Origin: a bacterium UBA6115
Lineage (GTDB): Bacteria; Bacillota_A; Clostridia; Christensenellales; Aristaeellaceae
Assembly (NCBI GenBank): GCA_002428405.1
Contig: DIWD01000020.1
Span: 590-12,943 of the forward strand
Length of the DNA: 12,354 nucleotides
Reading direction: 5' to 3'
Shown in pieces: positions 1-6,810 of this stretch. The position numbers and the translations under genes were made by a program. Under the pieces are notes generated by a model. The model did not search any database. It was not told the DNA's origin and saw only the letters and a list, made by a program, of their open reading frames with translations. The number at the start of each line of letters is the position of its first letter. Position 1 is the first letter of the stretch.

Positions 1-38
1 TTACAAATCAGCTGCTCTGCCAATTGAGCTACACCAGC
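1..38 (-). tRNA. tRNA-Thr (anticodon TGT), 5' part only
   Basis: Read on the minus strand from position 38, the sequence starts with acceptor strand GCTGGTG, followed by a D-arm (GCTC...GAGC) and the start of an anticodon arm whose loop reads TTTGTAA, giving anticodon TGT (Thr). The variable region, T-arm and 3' end lie beyond the left edge of the window. It is the last visible member of a five-gene tRNA cluster, 22 nt after tRNA-Asp. Confidence 0.88.
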
Positions 39-60
39 ACGGACCCAACCAGCAGGAAAT

Positions 61-137
61 TGGCGACCCGGAAGGGGCTCGAACCCTCGACCTCCAGCGT
101 GACAGGCTGGCATTCTAACCAACTGAACTACCGGGCC
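61..137 (-). tRNA. tRNA-Asp (anticodon GTC)
   Basis: A complete 77-nt cloverleaf on the minus strand. Acceptor strand GGCCCGG pairs with CCGGGTC (one G-T wobble). The D-arm is present, the anticodon loop gives GTC, the T-loop reads GTTCGAG, the discriminator is G and CCA is encoded. It lies between the CAT tRNA (4 nt upstream) and tRNA-Thr (22 nt downstream). Confidence 0.96.
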
Positions 138-141
138 AAAT

Positions 142-218
142 TGGTGGGCCTTCAGGGACTTGAACCCCGGACCAACCGGTTATGAGCCGGCCGCTCTGAC
201 CAACTGAGCTAAAGGCCC
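142..218 (-). tRNA. tRNA with anticodon CAT (probably elongator Met; Ile2 possible)
   Basis: A complete 77-nt cloverleaf on the minus strand. Acceptor strand GGGCCTT pairs with AAGGCCC, the anticodon loop is CTCATAA, the T-loop is present, the discriminator is A and CCA is encoded. It is not an initiator tRNA, because positions 1 and 72 pair normally and the anticodon stem lacks the GGG/CCC run. CAT-anticodon elongator tRNAs are either Met, or Ile2 whose C34 is converted to lysidine by TilS. Sequence inspection alone does not separate these safely; elongator Met is my preferred reading. Confidence 0.93.
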
Positions 219-250
219 TTACCCGTTGGTGAAACCTGATCTGGAAAAAG

Positions 251-325
251 TGGTGACCCCGAGGGGACTCGAACCCCTGATACCGCCGTGAAAGGGCGAT
301 GTCTTAACCGCTTGACCACGGGGCC
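251..325 (-). tRNA. tRNA-Glu (anticodon TTC)
   Basis: A complete 75-nt cloverleaf on the minus strand. Acceptor strand GGCCCCG pairs with CGGGGTC, the anticodon loop contains TTC, the T-loop is GTTCGAG, the discriminator is A and CCA is encoded. It is second in the cluster, 20 nt after tRNA-Pro and 32 nt before the CAT tRNA. Confidence 0.96.
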
Positions 326-345
326 ACGCTGGCTCCATCCCGAAT

Positions 346-422
346 TGGTCGGGGTGAAGGGATTTGAACCCCCGGCCCCATGCTCCCAAAGCATGTGCGC
401 TACCAGACTGCGCTACACCCCG
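346..422 (-). tRNA. tRNA-Pro (anticodon TGG)
   Basis: A complete 77-nt cloverleaf on the minus strand. Acceptor strand CGGGGTG pairs perfectly with CACCCCG, the anticodon loop TTTGGGA gives TGG, the T-loop reads GTTCAAA, the discriminator is A and CCA is encoded. It is the promoter-proximal gene of the cluster: the -10 element lies about 30 nt upstream. Confidence 0.96.
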
Positions 423-452
423 AAGGTCGCCGCCCAGACAGCGGCAAGGGTT

Positions 453-481
453 ATATTACTAAAGCACTGCCGCCTTGTCAA
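453..481 (-). promoter_or_regulatory. sigma-A-type promoter of the tRNA cluster
   Basis: On the minus strand, a perfect -35 TTGACA (476-481) is followed after exactly 17 bp by -10 TAATAT (453-458). Transcription would begin near 446, about 24 nt before the 5' end of tRNA-Pro. Position and near-consensus quality make this the likely promoter for all five tRNAs. No start site has been measured. Confidence 0.78.
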
Positions 482-561
482 GCGCGGAAAACGGAAATCG
501 TCCAAAGTCGCCCTGTCATGCGGGGCATTCCACCTATCCCTTGTACGGATATGCGGTTTCA

Positions 562-591
562 TTGACAAACAATGGCCCGCGGGGCTATCAT
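562..591 (+). promoter_or_regulatory. sigma-A-type promoter of the PPIase-to-ispE operon
   Basis: A perfect -35 TTGACA (562-567), an 18-bp spacer and -10 TATCAT (586-591) lie 33 nt before the cyclophilin start codon. Transcription would start near 598, giving a short leader that carries the GGAGGG site. The gene-free stretch 423-624 thus holds two back-to-back promoters, this one and the tRNA promoter. I see no riboswitch or attenuator in it. Confidence 0.65.
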
Positions 592-614
592 CGGCCATGG
601 AAAACAATCTTTTT

Positions 615-620
615 GGAGGG
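615..620 (+). promoter_or_regulatory. ribosome-binding site fixing the PPIase start
   Basis: GGAGGG sits 4 nt before the ATG at 625. It selects this start over in-frame codons further upstream. Those would lie before or inside the promoter and would add residues that do not resemble cyclophilin. Confidence 0.85.
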
Positions 621-624
621 TTTC

Positions 625-1158
625 ATGTCAGACAATCAGCAGCCTGCATTCACCATCACGCTGGAGAACGGGCAAACCCTTACCGGCGTACTGTATCCCG
701 AACACGCCCCGGAGAGCGTGGGCAATTTCATCGCGCTGGCCAACCAGCGCTTCTATGACGGCCTGGTTTTTCACCGCGTCATCCCCGGCTTCATGATCCA
801 GGGCGGCTGCCCTTCCGGCACAGGCATGGGCGGGCCGGGTTACGGGATCAAGGGTGAGTTTCAGGCAAACGGTGTGAAGAACCCGCTGAAACACAGCCGC
901 GGGATCCTGAGCATGGCGCGCAGCATGCGCAATGACTCCGCCGGGAGCCAGTTCTTTATCATGGTGGCCGATTCGCCGCACCTTGACGGGTCCTATGCCG
1001 CCTTCGGGATGGTCAAAAGCGGTATGGAAGCCGCCGACAGCATCGTTTCCGCCAAGCGTGACAGGGCCGACAAGCCGCTCTCGCCGCAGGTGATCCGAAG
1101 CATCCGGGTGGAAACCTTCGGCATTGAGTATCCATTCACCAGGATGCCCTCCCGATGA
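625..1158 (+). CDS. cyclophilin-type peptidyl-prolyl cis-trans isomerase
   Basis: Predicted cytoplasmic cyclophilin of 177 residues, with no signal peptide or membrane segment. The family catalyses cis-trans isomerisation of Xaa-Pro bonds during protein folding. Visible hallmarks are FHRVIPGFMIQGG at 49-61 (catalytic Arg51, Gln59), GSQFFI at 107-112 and the LDGSYAAFG segment at 120-128. Comparing with human CypA, the cyclosporin-contacting Trp121 position is His119 and His126 is Tyr124. Cyclosporin binding is therefore probably weak, as in several bacterial cyclophilins (inference). The start is chosen by the GGAGGG site at 615-620. The stop overlaps the zapA start in an ATGA arrangement, so translation is probably coupled. 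It is the first gene of the seven-gene operon. Confidence 0.95.
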   Translation: MSDNQQPAFTITLENGQTLTGVLYPEHAPESVGNFIALANQRFYDGLVFHRVIPGFMIQGGCPSGTGMGGPGYGIKGEFQANGVKNPLKHSRGILSMARSMRNDSAGSQFFIMVADSPHLDGSYAAFGMVKSGMEAADSIVSAKRDRADKPLSPQVIRSIRVETFGIEYPFTRMPSR

Positions 1159-1412
1159 ACGTCCATCACATCACCGTGCTGGTCGCGGGGAAAAGCTATC
1201 AGTTGAGCGGGGCGGAGGAGCCTTCCTATTTCTCCCACGTCGCGCAATTGGCCGACAGGCGCATCCGGGAAACGTCCCAGCAGAATCCGTCGCTGAACCC
1301 GGAAGGCGCGGCGGTGGCCGCCGCCTTGTCACTGGCCGATGAGCTCATCAAATCCCAGGAGGTCGCCGCCCGGCTTCGCAGGCAGCTTGAAGAAATGAAA
1401 AAGGATGCCTGA
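1155..1412 (+). CDS. zapA: cell division protein ZapA
   Basis: Small protein of 85 residues. It has an N-terminal ZapA-type head (residues 1-50, beginning with a beta-strand pattern around ITVLVAGKSYQL) and a C-terminal helix (about 52-83) predicted to form a coiled coil. ZapA dimers or tetramers bind FtsZ in the cytoplasm and promote bundling of filaments in the Z-ring. The length matches the family. The start overlaps the PPIase stop by 4 nt (ATGA), with only a weak AGGA at 1141-1144, so coupled translation is likely. Its 3' end overlaps the U32 gene by 8 nt. The order zapA / U32 / mutS2 is a familiar Bacillota neighbourhood, which supports the assignment because small ZapA proteins are poorly conserved. 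Confidence 0.88.
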   Translation: MNVHHITVLVAGKSYQLSGAEEPSYFSHVAQLADRRIRETSQQNPSLNPEGAAVAAALSLADELIKSQEVAARLRRQLEEMKKDA

Positions 1413-3741
1413 AAAGGCAGAGCTCCTCTCCCCCGCGGGAAGCCTTGAGGCGCTGAAGGCCGCCGTTTCCGCCGGTGCCGATGCCGTATACCTGGGCGCT
1501 TCGTCCCACGGGGCCCGCGCTTCGGCCGGTTTTGACGATGCGTCGCTTGCCGCCGCCATCCGCCTGGCCCACCTGTATGGCAGGCGCGTGTATGTTACGG
1601 TCAACACCTTGATCAAAGAGCTTGAACTGGGCTTGATTCGCGGGCTGATGGAAAAACTCACCGACCTGCGCGCGGACGCGGTGATCGTTCAGGACCTGGG
1701 CATACTGAGCATTGTCAGGGACGAGTTCCCCGGCATGGCCGTTCATTCCAGCACGCAGATGAGCGTGCACAACGCCCTTGGCGCGAGACTTTTACTTGAT
1801 CTGGGCGTGTCCCGGGTGGTCGTTGCCCGTGAATGCCGCTTGCCCGCCATTGAGGCCATCTCGGAAACCGGCATTGAAACAGAGGTCTTTGTCCATGGCG
1901 CGATGTGCGTGAGCGTCTCCGGGCAGTGCCTCTTCTCCTCCCTCATCGGCGGCCGCAGCGGCAACCGGGGGCGCTGCGCCCAGCCATGCCGGCTGCAGTA
2001 CGCCTACCGGGACATGTCCGGCTCGCTGCTGTCCATGCGGGACCTGAATACGCTGGAGCATTTTCCAGCCTTGCTCAAAGCCGGGGCGCGTTGCTTCAAG
2101 ATCGAGGGCCGGCTGAAACGGCCGGAGTATGTGCAGATCGTCACAAGCATTTACCGCAGGGCCCTGGACGCGGCCCTTTCCGGCAAAACGCTACCGGACG
2201 AAAAAGACAGCCAGGCCGCGCTCACGCAAATCTTCAGCCGGGGCTTTACCAAGGGCCCTGCGCTGGGCGCGGAAGACGCGGAACTGATCAGTGCGGACGG
2301 AGTCGCACACCAGGGCATCCGGATCGGCCGGATCCTGTCGGTTCAGGCACGCGGGGACGTTTTCCTGGCGGCAGCGGAGCTCACTCTCGCCCTCAACAAT
2401 GGCGACGGCCTGGCCATCCGGGGCAGAGCCGTACAGGAAATCATCTATTCCGGCCCGGCAGTTCCCGCAGGGCAGCAGGCGGTGCTGAGGCTCAGGGAGA
2501 AGGCGGACCCGGGCGCGGAAGTCTTCCGGCTGCAGGACGAGACCCAGCTCTGTATGGCGCGGGAGAAAACCGCGCGACTGCCCCTTATCCCCTTTGACGC
2601 GGATTTGAAGGCATATCCCGATGAACCCGCCTCCCTGATCCTCAAAAGCAGGAACCAGACCGTTGAGGTCTCTGGCGCAATCCCACACCGGGCTGTCAGC
2701 CAGCCGCTGGATGAAGCATCCGCCCGCCGCTTTATTTTCAAGTCCGGCGGCACGCCGTTCACGCCGGGGGACTTCCGGCTCTTCAGCGATGATAATGCCT
2801 TCATGACCGCCGCGTCCCTCAACGCGATGCGGCGGGAGGGATTGGAAAAACTTCAGGAAGCGCTCATCGGGGCGCACAAGGTGTCTGCATCTCGGCCCAG
2901 CGGCCAAAACCGCCTTCCCCATGCGATTAGGCCGCCCAAATCGCCCCGGCTGTATGCCGTTCTTGCTCCGGGCCAGGATCGCCAGGGGATCCTCAAGTCT
3001 GGTGCGGACCAGATCATCCTGGCACCTGATGATTACCGGGAAGGCAGATTGACGGCGCAGCTGAGCGGAGTGATGCCCGGGGACATCCTGATGCTTCCCC
3101 GGCAGATCAGCGACGCAGCATTGAGCAGAGCGCTCCCCCTTATGAAGGAAACCGGCTGCCGGCTGATGGCGGATAATGTAGGCCAGCTTCGCCTCTCGCA
3201 AGGCTCGCCCTTCCTCACCGGGGAAGGCATTCCGGTATGGAACGGGACCGCTCTAAAGCTGTTGCAGGAGTTGGGCGCGGAGGCGGCGGTGCTGTCAAGG
3301 GAACTGGCCCGAGAGGAAATCGCGGAATTACTGGCGGACATCGTCGAGCTCATCCTGCCGGTGTATGGCAGGGCCGCGCTGATGCAGCTCAACCACTGCC
3401 CGGAACGTGTCAGGCAGGGCCTGAGCCGGATGAGGGCGGGCTGCGCCTTGTGCGACAAGGGCAAGGGTGTCAGGGGCCAGGCGCTGAAAGACCGCTACGC
3501 CTGCGCATACCCCCTGATGCCGACCCATTTTGACGAAGGCTGCCTCATCGGGCTGTACCATCATCAGGCGCTGCACCTGTCCCGCCTTGCTCCTCCGATG
3601 AGCTGGCTGATGGATCTCAGGCAGGAGACCCCTGATGACGCGCAAAAAATGACCGGGCATTACGCGGCGCTGCTGAGGGGCGAAGCAGTCAGCCTGTCCC
3701 TTATGACACAACCCGGCCGGTTCCTTTCGGGCGTTGAATAA
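1405..3741 (+). CDS. U32 family peptidase-like protein with DUF3656-type C-terminal region
   Basis: Protein of 778 residues, the usual size for the long clostridial U32 proteins. It opens with ELLSPAGSLEALKAAV, the typical first strand and helix of the barrel. The U32 signature is at 160-179 (EVFVHGAMCVSVSGQC...), with Cys168, Cys175, Cys191 and Cys195. A second cysteine group is Cys665, Cys680, Cys683 and Cys713. The family was named for a collagenase-like activity. The characterised E. coli relatives RlhA and TrhP act in hydroxylation of 23S rRNA and tRNA with an iron requirement, so an RNA-modifying role is more plausible than proteolysis here (inference). The ATG at 1405 lies inside zapA (8-nt overlap) with only AAAAAGG directly adjacent and no well-spaced ribosome site, so translation probably depends on zapA termination. 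No signal peptide is seen. Confidence 0.92.
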   Translation: MPEKAELLSPAGSLEALKAAVSAGADAVYLGASSHGARASAGFDDASLAAAIRLAHLYGRRVYVTVNTLIKELELGLIRGLMEKLTDLRADAVIVQDLGILSIVRDEFPGMAVHSSTQMSVHNALGARLLLDLGVSRVVVARECRLPAIEAISETGIETEVFVHGAMCVSVSGQCLFSSLIGGRSGNRGRCAQPCRLQYAYRDMSGSLLSMRDLNTLEHFPALLKAGARCFKIEGRLKRPEYVQIVTSIYRRALDAALSGKTLPDEKDSQAALTQIFSRGFTKGPALGAEDAELISADGVAHQGIRIGRILSVQARGDVFLAAAELTLALNNGDGLAIRGRAVQEIIYSGPAVPAGQQAVLRLREKADPGAEVFRLQDETQLCMAREKTARLPLIPFDADLKAYPDEPASLILKSRNQTVEVSGAIPHRAVSQPLDEASARRFIFKSGGTPFTPGDFRLFSDDNAFMTAASLNAMRREGLEKLQEALIGAHKVSASRPSGQNRLPHAIRPPKSPRLYAVLAPGQDRQGILKSGADQIILAPDDYREGRLTAQLSGVMPGDILMLPRQISDAALSRALPLMKETGCRLMADNVGQLRLSQGSPFLTGEGIPVWNGTALKLLQELGAEAAVLSRELAREEIAELLADIVELILPVYGRAALMQLNHCPERVRQGLSRMRAGCALCDKGKGVRGQALKDRYACAYPLMPTHFDEGCLIGLYHHQALHLSRLAPPMSWLMDLRQETPDDAQKMTGHYAALLRGEAVSLSLMTQPGRFLSGVE

Positions 3742-3760
3742 ATGACCATGGAGACATGAG

Positions 3761-6109
3761 ATGAACGAGAAATCCTTAAGAACGCTGGAGTTTACCAAAA
3801 TCATCAGCCAGCTCGCCTCCCTCGCCCTGACCGCGCCGGGGCAAGCGCGGTGTGAGTCGCTTGTCCCCCACGATTCCCTTGAGAGGGCGGAGAGGGCACA
3901 GAATGAGACTGACGAAGCGCTGCTGGTTCTTCTGCGCAGGGGAGACAGCCCGCTGATCCCATTCAAGGATGTCAGCGCCTGGCTGGGATTGGCGGCCAAA
4001 GGCTCTGTCCTGTCTCCCAGGGCCCTTCTAGACATCGCGGAGCTGCTGCGCGCGGCGAACGCCGCCAAAAACGCCCTTGAGGACGGCGGGGAGAGCCGCA
4101 CGCCGGGTATCAGCGCGCTGGCGGCCCGTCTGACCCCGCTGCGCCAGCTGGAGCGGACGATCTCCGACGCCCTCATCAGCGAGGAAGAGGTCGTCGACAC
4201 AGCCAGCCCCCAGCTGGCCGACATCCGCCGGCACATACGCCAGTGCAATGACCGCATCAGGGACAAGCTGCAGTCCATCGCCCATGGCCCGCAGAGCAGC
4301 AAATACCTTCAGGACAGCCTGGTGACCATGCGGAACGGCCGCTATGTTTTACCCGTGCGCCAGGAATACCGCGCCCAGGTACCCGGCATCGTCCATGACC
4401 AGTCCTCCACCGGGGCGACCCTTTTCATTGAGCCGATGGCCGTGGTGGAGGCCGGAAATGAGATGAAGGGCTGGCAGGTGAAGGAGCGGCAGGAGATAGA
4501 GCGCATCCTGGCGGAGCTGTCCGATAAAGTCGGTGAAAAAGCGGATGAAATCGATGAGAACCTGGATATCCTGATCGAATTGGACTTCCGCTTCGCCAAG
4601 GCGGCGCTGGCGCGGGGGATGCGCGCGGTGCGCCCGAAAATCAACCAGCGGGGCTTTATCCGCCTGGTCAAGGTGCGCCATCCGCTCATACCGGATGATC
4701 AGGTCGTCCCCTGTGACCTGTGGCTGGGCGATGATTTCACCACACTGATCATTACCGGCCCCAACACCGGCGGCAAGACCGTGACGCTGAAAACCGTCGG
4801 CCTGATGACCCTGATGGGGCTTGCCGGGCTGCAGGTGCCCGGACAGCTGGGCACGGAGCTGTCGGTGTTCCAAAACGTATTCGCGGACATTGGGGATGAA
4901 CAGAGCATTGAGCAGTCCCTCTCCACTTTTTCCTCCCATATGAGCAACATCGTCTCCATCCTTCAGGAGGCGGACCGGGGAGACCTGGCCCTGTTTGACG
5001 AACTGGGCGCGGGGACCGATCCAACCGAAGGCGCTGCCCTGGCCCAGGCCATCCTCAAGCGGATGCTGAAACTGGGCGTCCGCACGGTTGCCACAACGCA
5101 TTACAGCGAACTGAAGGCCTTTGGGTTGGGGACACCGGGGGCAAAGAACGCCAGCGTGGAGTTTGACGTGCAGACGCTCAGCCCCACTTACCGCCTGTCC
5201 ATCGGGGTGCCGGGCAAGTCAAACGCTTTTGAGATTTCACGCCGCCTGGGCCTGTCGGATTCGCTTATCAGCGACGCGCAGGACCTCTTGAGCCGGGAGA
5301 CGCTGCTGTTTGAGGATGTCCTGGCCAAGGCGGAAGTGCAGCGGCAGGCCGCCCACAGGGAGCGCGAGCAGGCGGAAATCGCAAGGCTGGAAAGCGAACG
5401 GCTCAGGCGCGAGGCGGAAGAGCTTCACAGGGAGATGACGGAGATGCGCATGGGCGCCCGTGAAAAGGCCCGCGACGAGGCCAGGCGCATCGTGGAAAAA
5501 GCCAAACGGGAGAGCGCCGCGGTGCTGGACGAGCTGAAGAACATGAAGCTTTCGGATCCCAACGCGGTCAACCAGCTGCGCAGGCGGCTGACCAGCCTTC
5601 AGGATGAGCTCTCCGGCGGTCAGGACGCCGGGGAAGTGACGGACGCGCTGAAAACGGAGGAGCTTGTGCCCGGCATGAGGGTCCTTCTCGCCGTGAACAA
5701 CAGCGAGGCGACCCTGCTCACCGCGCCGGACGCCAAAGGCGAAGTGCAGGTACAGGCAGGCATCATCAAACTGCGCGTGCCCGCTGACGGGCTCCGCAGA
5801 GCTCAGGGAGACCGGAAAGCAAAACAGACCACGGTCCATTCCATGACACAGGCCGCGGAGCGCAGCGTGAAGATGGAATGCGATGTGCGCGGCATGGCAC
5901 TTGACGAAGCGACATCCACGGTGGACAATTACCTGGACAGCGCGACGATGGCGGGGTTGAGTGAAGTATTCATCATCCATGGAAAGGGCACCGGAGCGCT
6001 CAGAAGCGGCCTGCGCACATACCTGAGCAGGCACCCACACGTCAAAGGCCAGCGGCCCGGGCGCTACGGCGAGGGCGAAGCCGGCGTGACCGTGGTCACG
6101 CTGGAATAA
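3761..6109 (+). CDS. mutS2: endonuclease MutS2 / ribosome-rescue ATPase
   Basis: Cytoplasmic protein of 782 residues, full family length. In order it has an N-terminal clamp and lever region (1-about 310), an ABC-type ATPase with Walker A GPNTGGKT at 333-340 and Walker B LFDE at 411-414 followed by LGAGTDP, and a long charged helix predicted as coiled coil (about 515-620). A C-terminal Smr domain follows, with Asp708 in CDVRG and HGKGTGALR starting at His740. As is normal for MutS2, the N-terminal mismatch-binding domain of MutS is absent. Family knowledge: it suppresses recombination in some bacteria, and in Bacillus subtilis it recognises and splits collided ribosomes. A GGAG at 3750-3753, 7 nt before the ATG, supports the start. 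It lies 19 nt after the U32 gene and 10 nt before the response regulator. Confidence 0.97.
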   Translation: MNEKSLRTLEFTKIISQLASLALTAPGQARCESLVPHDSLERAERAQNETDEALLVLLRRGDSPLIPFKDVSAWLGLAAKGSVLSPRALLDIAELLRAANAAKNALEDGGESRTPGISALAARLTPLRQLERTISDALISEEEVVDTASPQLADIRRHIRQCNDRIRDKLQSIAHGPQSSKYLQDSLVTMRNGRYVLPVRQEYRAQVPGIVHDQSSTGATLFIEPMAVVEAGNEMKGWQVKERQEIERILAELSDKVGEKADEIDENLDILIELDFRFAKAALARGMRAVRPKINQRGFIRLVKVRHPLIPDDQVVPCDLWLGDDFTTLIITGPNTGGKTVTLKTVGLMTLMGLAGLQVPGQLGTELSVFQNVFADIGDEQSIEQSLSTFSSHMSNIVSILQEADRGDLALFDELGAGTDPTEGAALAQAILKRMLKLGVRTVATTHYSELKAFGLGTPGAKNASVEFDVQTLSPTYRLSIGVPGKSNAFEISRRLGLSDSLISDAQDLLSRETLLFEDVLAKAEVQRQAAHREREQAEIARLESERLRREAEELHREMTEMRMGAREKARDEARRIVEKAKRESAAVLDELKNMKLSDPNAVNQLRRRLTSLQDELSGGQDAGEVTDALKTEELVPGMRVLLAVNNSEATLLTAPDAKGEVQVQAGIIKLRVPADGLRRAQGDRKAKQTTVHSMTQAAERSVKMECDVRGMALDEATSTVDNYLDSATMAGLSEVFIIHGKGTGALRSGLRTYLSRHPHVKGQRPGRYGEGEAGVTVVTLE

Positions 6110-6119
6110 GGAGAATAAG

Positions 6120-6809
6120 ATGAGCGGAAAACAATTGATTTACGTTGTCGACGACGACCCCAACATCGCAAGGCTCATCCGCCTGTACCTGGAAGGGGAG
6201 GGCTTTGAGGTGAAGCAGTATCCCCGCGGGGATGAGGCGCTCGCGGCTTTCCGCCACGCGGAGCCGTCGCTGATGCTGCTGGACATCATGCTGCCCGGCA
6301 TCGACGGATGGGATGTGTGCCGGGAGATCCGCAAGGTAAGCCGGGTGCCCATCATCATGCTCAGCGCGAAGGAAGACACTTTTGACAAGGTAAAGAGCCT
6401 TGAGCTTGGCGCTGACGACTATATCACCAAACCCTTTGAGCCAAAGGAAATGACCGCCAGGGTCAAGGCGGTGCTGCGGCGGAGTTCGGCTTTAGGCGAA
6501 CAGGAGGAAACCTTGCGCTTCCCTGGACTCATCATCAGCCTGAAGAGCTTTGAGGTGACCTATGACGACCATCCGGTGCAGATGCCGCCTAAAGAACTGG
6601 AGCTGCTGCACTTCCTGGCATCCCACCAAAACCAGGTTTTCACACGGGAACAGCTGCTGGAAAAGGTCTGGGGCTTTGATTATTTTGGAGACAGCCGGAC
6701 GGTGGATGTGCACGTGAAGCGGCTGCGGGAAAAGCTGCAGGGCAGCGAACGGTTCAACTGGACCATCAAGACGGTGTGGTCCATCGGCTACAAGTTTGAG
6801 GTAAAATAG
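6120..6809 (+). CDS. OmpR/PhoB-family response regulator
   Basis: Protein of 229 residues with an N-terminal receiver domain (about 5-120) and a C-terminal winged-helix DNA-binding domain (about 130-228). Receiver residues are intact: the acidic pocket Asp11-Asp13, phosphoacceptor Asp55 (LLDIMLPG), Ser82 (MLSAKED) and Lys104 (TKPF). The likely recognition helix is about 191-206 (DSRTVDVHVKRLREKL). It is predicted to be phosphorylated by the kinase encoded 1 nt downstream and then to bind tandem repeats as a dimer. The strong AAGGAG site overlaps the mutS2 stop codon, placing the gene in the same transcript. The targets are not shown by the sequence. An 11-bp-spaced repeat at 10440-10455 is one candidate. 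Confidence 0.96.
   Translation: MSGKQLIYVVDDDPNIARLIRLYLEGEGFEVKQYPRGDEALAAFRHAEPSLMLLDIMLPGIDGWDVCREIRKVSRVPIIMLSAKEDTFDKVKSLELGADDYITKPFEPKEMTARVKAVLRRSSALGEQEETLRFPGLIISLKSFEVTYDDHPVQMPPKELELLHFLASHQNQVFTREQLLEKVWGFDYFGDSRTVDVHVKRLREKLQGSERFNWTIKTVWSIGYKFEVK
6798..6802 (+). promoter_or_regulatory. ribosome-binding site fixing the GTG start of the histidine kinase
   Basis: GAGGT, within the last codons of the response regulator gene, lies 8 nt before GTG 6811. The alternative ATG at 6823 has a purine-rich stretch only 2-3 nt away, too close to work well, so the GTG is preferred. Confidence 0.6.
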
Positions 6810-6810
6810 C

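Noticed and set aside
475..624. 50-codon N-terminal extension of the cyclophilin
   Set aside because: The extension would begin before the predicted promoter at 562-591 and is not cyclophilin-like. ATG 625 has GGAGGG at ideal distance.
2191..3201. Long antisense open frame inside the U32 gene (336 codons)
   Set aside because: It is a typical GC-rich mirror frame of a strongly supported gene, with no start signal and no recognisable domain. The long antisense frames at 3328-4302, 4349-5101 and 5237-6040 were rejected for the same reason.
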